From contig JAQICC010000357.1 of the NCBI GenBank assembly GCA_027858735.1, forward strand, positions 1-38,261: a stretch of DNA of 38,261 nucleotides. The letters are read 5' to 3'. Positions 1 to 8,830 of the stretch are shown piece by piece (position 1 is the stretch's first letter; each line of letters opens with the position of its first letter). Source of the stretch: Salinivirgaceae bacterium (GTDB lineage: Bacteria; Bacteroidota; Bacteroidia; Bacteroidales; SZUA-534). A program made the translations under genes and the position numbers. The notes beneath the pieces are model-generated. The model was given only the letters and a program-made list of their open reading frames with translations. It had not been told where the DNA came from and ran no database searches.

Positions 1-112
1 TTCACATTTTGAGTAGCCTGCCCCGATTATTTCGGGGAAACGAAAAGTATGAAAACCTTACAAGACCTCAGTCGATTGAGCAGATTTGCGATAGCGAATC
101 GCTCAATTTGGG
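1..112 (-). repeat. MITE-like family A, copy 1 (cut by window start)
   Basis: This is the reverse complement of the first ~118 bases of the copy at 38144-38261, with only one or two differences over the shared part, and it matches the first half of the copies at 4114 and 33435. It contains the interrupted palindrome TTGAGC...GCTCAA at 76-106 and the hairpin CCCCGA-TTATT-TCGGGG at 21-37. The inverted terminus ends at the GGG at 110-112 and is flanked by TAATA (113-117), which fits the T/A-rich 5-bp target seen at other copies. The far end is outside the window. No open frame lies inside. Confidence 0.85.
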
Positions 113-299
113 TAATAATCAGTTTTCTCATTTCTTTCATTTTTATTGATTGCTATATAAACAAAACAATGTGCATTTGGTTTTAATTAAATATACAAAC
201 AACCATTATTCATTTTAGGGGTGATTTTAAATATATATTGCTTTTTATGTTTGTTGCCCCTATTTTTATGGGGGTGTTTGAATTTATATTATTTTTTTC

Positions 300-330
300 T
301 TGGAATTAGTATCATAATATTATAGTTTTG
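300..330 (+). promoter_or_regulatory. Probable promoter of the amt-glnK operon
   Basis: TAGTTTTG at 323-330 matches the Bacteroidota -7 consensus TAnnTTTG, and TTG at 300-302 sits 20 bases upstream in the -33 position. Transcription would begin near 337. That excludes the upstream in-frame TTG at 328 as a start and supports the ATG at 364. A CCCC/GGGG inverted repeat at 257-273 lies just upstream and could be a protein-binding site. I saw no sigma-54 promoter. Confidence 0.45.
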
Positions 331-363
331 CATCGCATTTTTACAATTTATAACAGATTTATT

Positions 364-1683
364 ATGAAAAAGACCTATTTATTACTTTTAGCACTATTGG
401 GTTTTACGGTATCATCATTTGCACAAGGCACACCTGAAATTGATACAGGTGCAACAGCTTGGATGATAACGTCGACAGCCCTAGTGTTATTGATGGTACC
501 AGGACTCGCAATGTTCTATGGCGGATTAGTTCGCTCAAAAAACGTTTTAGGAACTATGATGCATAGTTTTGTAGCTATGGGCATTATGAGTATTTTATGG
601 ATTGCAGTAAGCTATAGCATGGCATTCGGAGAAAGTATTTTTGGCGGATGGTTTGGCTGGAACAGTGACTATCTGTTTCTAAGAGGTATTGATGAATCCA
701 TTATGCCAAGTGGAGTTCCAGAATTAGTATTTGTAATGTTTCAAGGCAAATTTGCCATAATTACACCCGCACTTATAGCTGGAGCATTTGCAGAACGTGT
801 ATCCTTTAAAGGATACGTGCTGTTTATTACTATATGGGGAATATTTATTTATAATCCATTATGCCACTGGGTTTGGGCTGAAGATGGATTCCTATTTAAC
901 TTAGGACCAATGGGTGCTATTGATTTTGCCGGTGGTACTGTTGTTCATATTTCGGCAGGTGTTAGCGGTTTAGTTGCGGCGATATATTTAGGCAAACGTC
1001 GAGGTTATCCGCATCGTCACTCACGTCCAAACAATTTAGTTATGACATTAATGGGTGCTGGTTTACTTTGGGTAGGTTGGTTTGGTTTCAATGCCGGAAG
1101 CAGCGTATCTAGCGGACTAGCAACTGCTCAAGCTTTAACTGCTACTCAAGTTGCTGCTGCTGCAGGTGCAATGTCCTGGATTATAATAGAAAGTCTTCAT
1201 CATGGCAAGGCAACCGCTTTAGGTTTTGTATCGGGCGTATTGGCCGGATTAGTTGCTGTAACACCAGCTGCCGGAGTTGTTCAACCATTAGGAGCTATTT
1301 CTCTTGGTATAATTGCATCGATGGTTTGTTATGGAGCAGTAATATTAAAAGACAAACTTGGATACGATGACAGCTTGGATGCATTTGGAATTCATGGTGT
1401 TGGTGGTATTGTGGGTGCATTATTACTATCATTCTTTATTAGAGACAGCTGGATGGCAGATGCCGCAATAGCCAATGGAGGTACTTGGGGTGCTTTGCAA
1501 CAATTAGGAATACAAGCTACTGCTGTTGGTATTGCAATTGCATATGCTGCCATTGGAACTATTATCATTATATTTATTGTTGAAAAAACCGTTGGCTTAA
1601 AAGCTAAAACCAGCGATGAATTAGATGGATTAGACCATGCTTATCACGGTGAACGTGGATATGGAATGTTGAATCCTAATTAA
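364..1683 (+). CDS. amt: Ammonium transporter (Amt family)
   Basis: Inner-membrane channel of the Amt/Mep/Rh family that takes up ammonium. The 439-residue product starts with a signal peptide (MKKTYLLLLALLG...FAQ) followed by about eleven hydrophobic segments. Family landmarks are MFYGGLVRSKN after the first membrane helix, the twin pore histidines in GGTVVHISAG (His195) and FGIHGVGG (His344), and the GYDDSLDAFGIHG block before the last helices. A longer frame from a TTG at 328 overlaps the putative -7 element, so ATG 364 was chosen. The PII gene follows 18 bp downstream, the usual amtB-glnK pairing in which PII plugs the channel when nitrogen is plentiful. Confidence 0.96.
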   Translation: MKKTYLLLLALLGFTVSSFAQGTPEIDTGATAWMITSTALVLLMVPGLAMFYGGLVRSKNVLGTMMHSFVAMGIMSILWIAVSYSMAFGESIFGGWFGWNSDYLFLRGIDESIMPSGVPELVFVMFQGKFAIITPALIAGAFAERVSFKGYVLFITIWGIFIYNPLCHWVWAEDGFLFNLGPMGAIDFAGGTVVHISAGVSGLVAAIYLGKRRGYPHRHSRPNNLVMTLMGAGLLWVGWFGFNAGSSVSSGLATAQALTATQVAAAAGAMSWIIIESLHHGKATALGFVSGVLAGLVAVTPAAGVVQPLGAISLGIIASMVCYGAVILKDKLGYDDSLDAFGIHGVGGIVGALLLSFFIRDSWMADAAIANGGTWGALQQLGIQATAVGIAIAYAAIGTIIIIFIVEKTVGLKAKTSDELDGLDHAYHGERGYGMLNPN

Positions 1684-1701
1684 TCTTAAACTGAAGTAAT
1701 T

Positions 1702-2052
1702 ATGAAATTAATAGTAGCAATTATAAGAAGCAATAAGCTCGACCAAGTGCGCGAAAGCCTTATTGAAGCGGGTATTGAGAGAATTACTGTTGGACGAGTT
1801 TCTGGTCACGGAAGACATATTAAAGAAGAGGTTTATCGTGGTAAAGTAATAGTACCTGGACTAACTCCAAAAATTAGAATTGAAATTGCCGTAAACGAAG
1901 ATTTTGTTGAAACTACGGTTGATGCAATACTTAATTCGGCAAGATCAGCTGATAGCGCAGACGGAATTATCGGCGATGGTAAAATTTTCATTACTCCACT
2001 GGAAGAATGCATACGCATTAGAACTGGTGAGCGTGGTGGTGAGGCTATATAG
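1702..2052 (+). CDS. glnK: PII nitrogen-regulatory protein (GlnK-like)
   Basis: Trimeric signal protein that reads ATP/ADP and 2-oxoglutarate and controls the ammonium channel encoded just upstream. Its 116 residues cover the full PII fold: KLIVAIIRSNKLDQVRESL at the N-terminus, the T-loop around residues 40-57, and the nucleotide-binding GDGKIFITPLEE and IRIRTGERGGEAI segments. The T-loop reads YRGKVIVPGLTPKIR. In an ungapped alignment with the enterobacterial loop YRGAEYMVDFLPKVK, Ile50 takes the place of the uridylylated Tyr51, so GlnD-type modification cannot occur there. Co-transcription with amt is likely because of the 18-bp spacing and the terminator right after the gene. Confidence 0.95.
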   Translation: MKLIVAIIRSNKLDQVRESLIEAGIERITVGRVSGHGRHIKEEVYRGKVIVPGLTPKIRIEIAVNEDFVETTVDAILNSARSADSADGIIGDGKIFITPLEECIRIRTGERGGEAI

Positions 2053-2074
2053 CAACAACAACATAACAACTATT

Positions 2075-2113
2075 AAAACCTCTTTGGCATTGCTTAAGAG
2101 GTTTTTGCTTTTT
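2075..2113 (+). terminator. Rho-independent terminator after glnK
   Basis: AAAACCTCTT (2075-2084) pairs with AAGAGGTTTT (2096-2105) around an 11-base loop, followed by TTGCTTTTT. It lies 22 bp after the glnK stop and closes the amt-glnK operon. Confidence 0.85.
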
Positions 2114-2192
2114 ATTAAGTCTCCTAAATTAAAAAAGGCCACTCTCCAAAAGAAAAGCAGCCTTAAAATCAAACATTATTTTTTATAATTAA

Positions 2193-2236
2193 GCCCTGAC
2201 AAGTTCTAAAAACCTGTCAGAGCTCGTATTTTTTTT
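2193..2236. terminator. Hairpin between convergent glnK and sulfhydrylase genes
   Basis: CTGACA (2196-2201) pairs with TGTCAG (2215-2220), extended by AGC/GCT with one bulged base. A T-run at 2228-2237 follows on the plus strand, so it reads best as a second plus-strand terminator. It sits right at the 3' end of the minus-strand gene and may also end that transcript. Confidence 0.6.
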
Positions 2237-3577
<1,341 letters not shown>

Positions 3578-3602
3578 TCAAAGGTATTGTTTAACCCAAA
3601 CG

Positions 3603-3780
3603 ATGCATTATATTTTAATTTTTTAGTTCTAATGCATAAGCCGTGTTTAAATTTCCTTCAGGCGAAGTTTATTTTGCGCACCGGCGTTTGATTAAAACTG
3701 AAGGTATATCAAACAGAGTGCGCTAAATCATACACAAATAATCTTTAACCCAAGGCGACGAAAAGTCGCTACTAACCTTG
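3603..3780 (-). promoter_or_regulatory. Structured 5' leader of the sulfhydrylase gene, pseudoknot-capable
   Basis: Read on the minus strand, the leader holds several elements in series. First is a hairpin at 3780-3751 with CAAGG/CCTTG outside and GCGAC/GTCGC inside. Second is a long stem at 3723-3676 made of GCGCAC/GTGCGC and GTTTGAT/ATCAAAC. Its loop carries CCTTCAG (3704-3698), which is exactly complementary to CTGAAGG (3661-3655) downstream, an H-type pseudoknot arrangement. Third is a perfect 8-bp stem ATGCATTA/TAATGCAT (3637-3603). I could not match it to the SAM-I or SAM-II consensus I remember. It may be a metabolite-sensing leader or merely a decayed mobile element. Confidence 0.4.
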
Positions 3781-3875
3781 TTAATCTGAATTCCTATATT
3801 TCCTATTGGATATGCCATGTATATTTGTTTTCGCTACAAATCTAGATAATATTTTTTAATTAGCAAATAAAAAGG

Positions 3876-4108
3876 TGTATTAGTCCAGGGCAAGCGCATC
3901 TTAATTTATATTAGGTGCTATAAATTCCCTCTCCGCCTGTCGTCACCTCTCCCAGGAGAGGACTTTGTTTGTTACACTTGATGAATGTTACCTCATTTTA
4001 CGTTTCCTTGAATACAGGATTGTAACAAGTGCTCCCACTGGGGGAGCTTTACGCAGAACTGAGGGGAATAGTTTAATAGTTTTTATGCGTTTGCCCTGTG
4101 TATTTGTC
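3876..4108. repeat. MITE-like element with 10-bp flanking direct repeat
   Basis: The element spans 3886-4098 (213 bp). Its ends are inverted: CAGGGCAAGCGCAT on the left and CAGGGCAAACGCAT as the reverse complement of the right end. Direct repeats TGTATTAGTC (3876-3885) and TGTATTTGTC (4099-4108), differing at one base, look like the target duplication. Inside are further weaker inverted blocks rich in CCTCTCC / GGGGGAG. It encodes nothing I can recognise. It abuts the family A element that starts at 4114. Confidence 0.7.
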
Positions 4109-4350
4109 TTTTACCCAAATTGAGCGATTCGCTATCGCAAATCTGCTCAATCGACTGAGGACTTGTAAGATATTAACATATTTCGTTTCCCCGAAATAAT
4201 CGGGGCAGGCTACTCAAAATGTGAACACCAACAATTCCTAGGTCAGCCTGTCCCGTACCGGAGGTCGGGAGGATTATACCTAAGTAAAGCGTCTTTTCAC
4301 TTCCCCGAATTATCGGGGCCGGCTATTCAAATCGCTCAACTTAGGTTTTA
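4109..4350 (+). repeat. MITE-like family A, copy 2 (complete)
   Basis: The element is 4114-4345 (232 bp) with inverted termini CCCAAATTGAGCGATT and CCTAAGTTGAGCGATT (right end reverse-complemented). It is flanked by a perfect 5-bp direct repeat TTTTA at 4109-4113 and 4346-4350. The interior is a chain of hairpins: an interrupted palindrome near 4120-4150, CCCCGA/TCGGGG at 4200-4205 with its partner upstream, TCCCG/CGGGA at 4250-4270, and a second CCCCGA/TCGGGG pair at 4303-4318. It has no coding capacity. It lies between the sulfhydrylase and the PKD protein gene. Confidence 0.88.
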
Positions 4351-4378
4351 CTGAAAGGTTGCAATAAAAAATTCCTAA

Positions 4379-4420
4379 AACTGTGAAATCCTCAAAGCAT
4401 ACCCTGAGTATTTCACAGTT
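4379..4420 (-). terminator. Terminator hairpin of the PKD protein gene
   Basis: AACTGTGAAAT (4379-4389) pairs perfectly with ATTTCACAGTT (4410-4420), and CTCA/TGAG pairs inside. On the minus strand the stem is followed by an interrupted T-run. It lies 22 bp after the stop codon of the minus-strand gene. Confidence 0.7.
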
Positions 4421-4442
4421 AAAATTTTATGCAATCCGACAG

Positions 4443-7400
4443 CTACTCCTTTACTACACTCATAATCACTATATGAGACTCCACATTAATTCGCAATAAA
4501 TAGTTACCTGCTTCTAAATCATCAAGAGCAATTTGTTCTTTTACCAAAATATTATTCTCCGGACTTACCTTCTTTAATAGTTTTCCAAAAGTATCGAATA
4601 ACTCTATTTCAACTTGCTTATAATTTTCATTTATAAACTCAACGAATAGTATATTCTTGGCCGGATTAGGATAAACTTTCAATTTGTCTTTTAACCCCTC
4701 AGGCAAACTGTTTGGATCAACACTGATATAGGCTTCTTTTATTAGTTGGTCATTCCCGGTAGGATTGGTAACCAATAACGAAACATCATAGGTTCCTTTA
4801 GAATAAACGTGCGTTGGATTCTGGTCATTACTTGTTTCTCCATCACCAAAATCCCAACGCCATGCCTCAACATTTTCCGACATATCGGTAAAAAATACTG
4901 TAAGAGGACCAGCACCCGCAAGTGGTGTGGCTGAAAAAGCGGCAATTGGATCGGGATAGTTTACTGTAATATAACCCGCTTTTACCTTGGTATCGGAATT
5001 ATTGCTATTACTGGCGGTTAATGAAACCGAATATACACCTGTATTGGTATAAATATGAACCGGTGATTCTTCTGAACTTTCTGAATCATCTCCAAAATCC
5101 CAGCTATAAGTTGATGCGTTTTGTGAATTATTGGTAAACGTAACTTCCAATTCGATAACTCCTTCTTGAGGTGCTGCTGTGAAATTTGCCGTAGCCTCAG
5201 CTGCTGTTACAGTAATATAATCTGCTTTTAGCTCTGAGCTTGAGTTATTTACATTCGATGCCGTAAGTGTAACCGCATAAGTTCCAGCGGTATTGTAAGT
5301 GTGTACTGGATGCTCTTCAGCGCTTGTAGTTTCATCGCCAAAATCCCAACTATAAGTATCGGCATTAACCGAACTATTTGTAAAAGTAACAGTCAAAGGT
5401 AAACTACCACTGGTCGGATTCCCGGTAAACTGTGCATCAGAAATCATTACCTCATTTACTGTAATATAGTCGGTTTTACCCACACTATCGTTGCCTGTTT
5501 GATTGCTCGCTACTAGCGTAACATTGTATGTTCCATTTGTTGCATAAGTAAGGGTTGGGTTTTGTACAGATGAAGTTGCAGGAATACCCCCTTCAAAAAT
5601 CCAGCTCCAAGCTGTAGGAGTATTTTTTGAGGTATCGGTAAATACCACCGAACTACCTTCATATATTTCTGTAGCACTAGCCCTAAACCCAGCAACAGGC
5701 TTAGGTGGAACTAATACTGTAATATATCCTGTTTTAATAGTAGTATCAGTACCCATACTATTGCTGGCTACTAACGTAACTGCGTAAGTTCCTATTGAAT
5801 CGAATGATACTGTTGGGTTTTTACTTACTGATGTGTTTGGTGTGCCCCCCTCAAATGTCCAGGACCAAGCTATTGGAACATTTTTCGAGGTATCGGTAAA
5901 TTGAACCTTTTCAGCCACAAATACCTCGGTTTTTGATGCTAAAAATCCGGCTATGGGTTTTTCCAAAGGAATTACTGTAATATAGTTTTCCTTCAATAGA
6001 GTATCCGTTCCAAATGCGTTTATTGCAACTAATTGAACATTATATGTGCCTTCTGTATTATAAGCAATTTTCGGATTTTGAATGTTTGACGTATCCGGTA
6101 ACCCTCCTGCAAAAGACCACGCCCAAGAAGTGGGATCATTCGTTGATTCATCGGTAAAAACCACGCTATCACTTACCATTACTGTTTGTGTTGATGCTGA
6201 GAATTTGGCCTTAGTTGCTGAAGCCGATAAATTACTTTCCCACAATCCCCGCCCATAAGTTGAGGCTCTTAATTTGCTTTTCAACACATCGGTATCGTCG
6301 TAATAAATTTCAAGTTCGGTTACAACTACATTTGGTAAACCATTTGAATACTCAACCCAACTGTCGGTGCCGCTTTTTAAATACACACCAATATCGGTGG
6401 CAGCATACAATTGAGTGGTTGGGTTAACTTGCGTGTTTTGAACAATACACATTATCGGCAAACTAGGTAAGCCTGCAGAAACATCTGTCCAGTTAGTACC
6501 ACCGTCAATACTTTGATACACTCCTTTCCCATTATAGCCCGACAATGAAACCCATAAAGTTTGTGGATCATCATTTTTTACGGATATATATGTAAGAGAA
6601 TTTGTTGCAACCGGCAGGTTATTAGTTATTTCCGTCCAGCTACTTCCACCATTTGAAGTTTTATAAATATGTCCAAAATCGGCCACATATAAAACATCTG
6701 AATTTGATGGTGCAATGGCCATAGACCGCAGGTACTCCGCCGAATTTATATTCGATATTTTACTAAATGAATTACCCTTATCAGTTGTTTTCCATACATC
6801 GGCATAACCTACATAAAGAATGGAATTATTATTTTTATCAATTATATATGGCGTAACCCAAGCTCCATTTACATCCTCGCTAATATTATCCGAAATTGTA
6901 TTAAAATCGAATCTCCATTTATCGTTAGTTCTATAAATTACCCCATTATAATATGTAGCATATTGGGTACTTTCTTGTGTGTAATCAATTATACACTCCA
7001 TACCGTCACCACCTGTCACATCACTCCAAGTGCTGTTTTCAACTAATTTCGATCCATTATCTTGCAAACCATTAATTACCATATTAGCATTGGTTTGCGA
7101 AACTCCTAATCGATATATCTGGCTAATTACTAAATTATTACTCAAATCCGTCCATGAAGTGCCATTATTAGAAGATATATAAATACCCCCATCGTTGGTT
7201 TCAAACAAATCGCCATTTGCTCTATAAACCAACGAATGTTTATCGGCATGTACTTCAGGTGCCCCACTTGAATTATAGTCACTTCCACTTGTCCACATAT
7301 TACAAATAGTCCAAGAATTTCCGGCATCAGTTGTTTTCCATGTATTAACACCCCCAATTAACACGGTATTTTTATCACTTGGCGAAGCTGCTATGCATAA

Positions 7401-8600
7401 ATCGTAACCTCCTTGGCCTTCATTGGTTCCTGAACCATCACTATAATACCCTAAATAGCTTTTATTAGCATCATCACCGTTCACAAGTTGTGAAAATGCT
7501 GAACCTGAATCTTCAGAACGGTAAATTCCACTTAAACCACCTGTTTGATTCGAAACAAGTGCATAAACAAATTCTGGATCATTGGGAGTTACCGCAATTT
7601 CTACGCGATAATCTGTTACTGAAAATTCTTGCTCTACCATCCATGTACCACCATTATTTGTAGATTTCAGCATAAAAGCCTTTCCACTATAATCTTTGGT
7701 GCTGGCATAAACAATATCAGGTTCACCAGGTTTAAATTCCATATCAATAACATACTCACCAGAATATACGCTAACCCACGAAACTCCTGCATCGGTTGAT
7801 TTGCTAATACCATTTGATGTACCCGCAAACAAAATATTATTGTTGGAAGGATGAACCATTAACCTACCCATACGCTTATTTTGAGAAACCTCATAGCTTA
7901 AACCTGATGCCTGCCATGATTGGCCACCATCGGTAGATTTTAAAACACCAATTGAATTATTATCATTATATGAGGCTCCAAGCGCACTTAAACCTCCACC
8001 TGCATCTTTGTCTCCTGTTGCAATATATATTGTATTTGAGGTAGCGTAATCTGAGGGTATTACAATATCTGACACACCTAAAACAGCGTTATTATCCGTT
8101 AATACATTCCATGTGGTTCCACCATCAGTAGTTTTCCACAATCCACCCGATGGCGATCCAATCCAAAAAGTATTGTTATCGGTAGGATGAAAAGCAACAC
8201 AGTTTATTCTACCTATACCTGCATATCCTCCTTCAGATGTTGATGGGCCCATAGCCGTCCAATTGCCACCAGACTTGCTGGATTTTACACTTTTTTGTTT
8301 GTAATATTCATTTAAGGTTTTCCCTTGGGGGAATACTCCTGTTTCAGGGTTAACTCTTGACTCCCAATACCATTCCCAACGTTTAAACTGCTTCCAACCA
8401 GGAACTTTCACTTGTTTACCTTCGACCGCAATTTTACCTTTAACTACTCCAAGCTGATCATGGTAGTTATTAAAAGCAGCTTGAATTTCTGGTAGGGTTA
8501 ATTCTTTATCTGCAGCTTTTTGAGGTATATTTTGCATCCACGCTTGCCCATAAATAATACCCGGCATAATAAAAAGTAAGGAAATCAATAAATTTTTCAT
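4443..8600 (-). CDS. Giant secreted BNR/PKD protein with T9SS sorting tail
   Basis: Extracellular 1385-residue protein. It starts with a signal peptide (MKNLLISLLFIMPGIIYGQ). The in-frame extension upstream to 8675 lacks signal-peptide character, so ATG 8600 was chosen. About residues 100-790 form a long series of sortilin/BNR-like repeats (recurring KSTDGG.W, KTTDGG.W, S.D.G..W motifs) that would fold as beta-propellers. Six PKD domains follow, each with a W(S/D)(F/W) core such as TYSWDFGDE or AWSWTFEGG. The last ~75 residues are a type IX secretion sorting domain beginning KVYPNPAKN. BNR/sortilin propellers of this type occur in secreted glycosidase-like, adhesive and peptidase-associated proteins; no catalytic motif was found. 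It stands alone, divergent from the dipeptidase gene. Confidence 0.9.
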   Translation of the reverse strand: MKNLLISLLFIMPGIIYGQAWMQNIPQKAADKELTLPEIQAAFNNYHDQLGVVKGKIAVEGKQVKVPGWKQFKRWEWYWESRVNPETGVFPQGKTLNEYYKQKSVKSSKSGGNWTAMGPSTSEGGYAGIGRINCVAFHPTDNNTFWIGSPSGGLWKTTDGGTTWNVLTDNNAVLGVSDIVIPSDYATSNTIYIATGDKDAGGGLSALGASYNDNNSIGVLKSTDGGQSWQASGLSYEVSQNKRMGRLMVHPSNNNILFAGTSNGISKSTDAGVSWVSVYSGEYVIDMEFKPGEPDIVYASTKDYSGKAFMLKSTNNGGTWMVEQEFSVTDYRVEIAVTPNDPEFVYALVSNQTGGLSGIYRSEDSGSAFSQLVNGDDANKSYLGYYSDGSGTNEGQGGYDLCIAASPSDKNTVLIGGVNTWKTTDAGNSWTICNMWTSGSDYNSSGAPEVHADKHSLVYRANGDLFETNDGGIYISSNNGTSWTDLSNNLVISQIYRLGVSQTNANMVINGLQDNGSKLVENSTWSDVTGGDGMECIIDYTQESTQYATYYNGVIYRTNDKWRFDFNTISDNISEDVNGAWVTPYIIDKNNNSILYVGYADVWKTTDKGNSFSKISNINSAEYLRSMAIAPSNSDVLYVADFGHIYKTSNGGSSWTEITNNLPVATNSLTYISVKNDDPQTLWVSLSGYNGKGVYQSIDGGTNWTDVSAGLPSLPIMCIVQNTQVNPTTQLYAATDIGVYLKSGTDSWVEYSNGLPNVVVTELEIYYDDTDVLKSKLRASTYGRGLWESNLSASATKAKFSASTQTVMVSDSVVFTDESTNDPTSWAWSFAGGLPDTSNIQNPKIAYNTEGTYNVQLVAINAFGTDTLLKENYITVIPLEKPIAGFLASKTEVFVAEKVQFTDTSKNVPIAWSWTFEGGTPNTSVSKNPTVSFDSIGTYAVTLVASNSMGTDTTIKTGYITVLVPPKPVAGFRASATEIYEGSSVVFTDTSKNTPTAWSWIFEGGIPATSSVQNPTLTYATNGTYNVTLVASNQTGNDSVGKTDYITVNEVMISDAQFTGNPTSGSLPLTVTFTNSSVNADTYSWDFGDETTSAEEHPVHTYNTAGTYAVTLTASNVNNSSSELKADYITVTAAEATANFTAAPQEGVIELEVTFTNNSQNASTYSWDFGDDSESSEESPVHIYTNTGVYSVSLTASNSNNSDTKVKAGYITVNYPDPIAAFSATPLAGAGPLTVFFTDMSENVEAWRWDFGDGETSNDQNPTHVYSKGTYDVSLLVTNPTGNDQLIKEAYISVDPNSLPEGLKDKLKVYPNPAKNILFVEFINENYKQVEIELFDTFGKLLKKVSPENNILVKEQIALDDLEAGNYLLRINVESHIVIMSVVKE

Positions 8601-8830
8601 AAAAATTATTTTAAATAAGTGGTTTATAGCTTTCAATACAAGCAACTTATAAATACTACATACACTAAACAACACTAAAAGCTTTGAAAGTTATGAAATA
8701 ATAAAAATATAAACATTTAAAATTGATAAATACTTTATAAAAATTGATTCAAAAACAGGTTTATAATTTGAATTTATGGTTTCAGTTAAAACTAAAACTT
8801 TGTATATTGGCATGCTTAATTTGAAATAAA

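Noticed and set aside
328-363. In-frame N-terminal extension of the ammonium transporter from a TTG at 328
   Set aside because: The TTG lies in the predicted -7 promoter box, and the ATG at 364 opens a normal signal peptide, so the extension is unlikely to be translated.
4114-4345. Interpreting the family A repeat as a REP/BIME-type folding repeat only
   Set aside because: Fixed inverted termini and flanking 5-bp duplications at the complete copies indicate transposition; hairpins alone would not give these.
8601-8675. In-frame extension of the PKD protein to 8675
   Set aside because: The extra 25 residues precede a complete signal peptide beginning MKNLLISLL; exported proteins start there.
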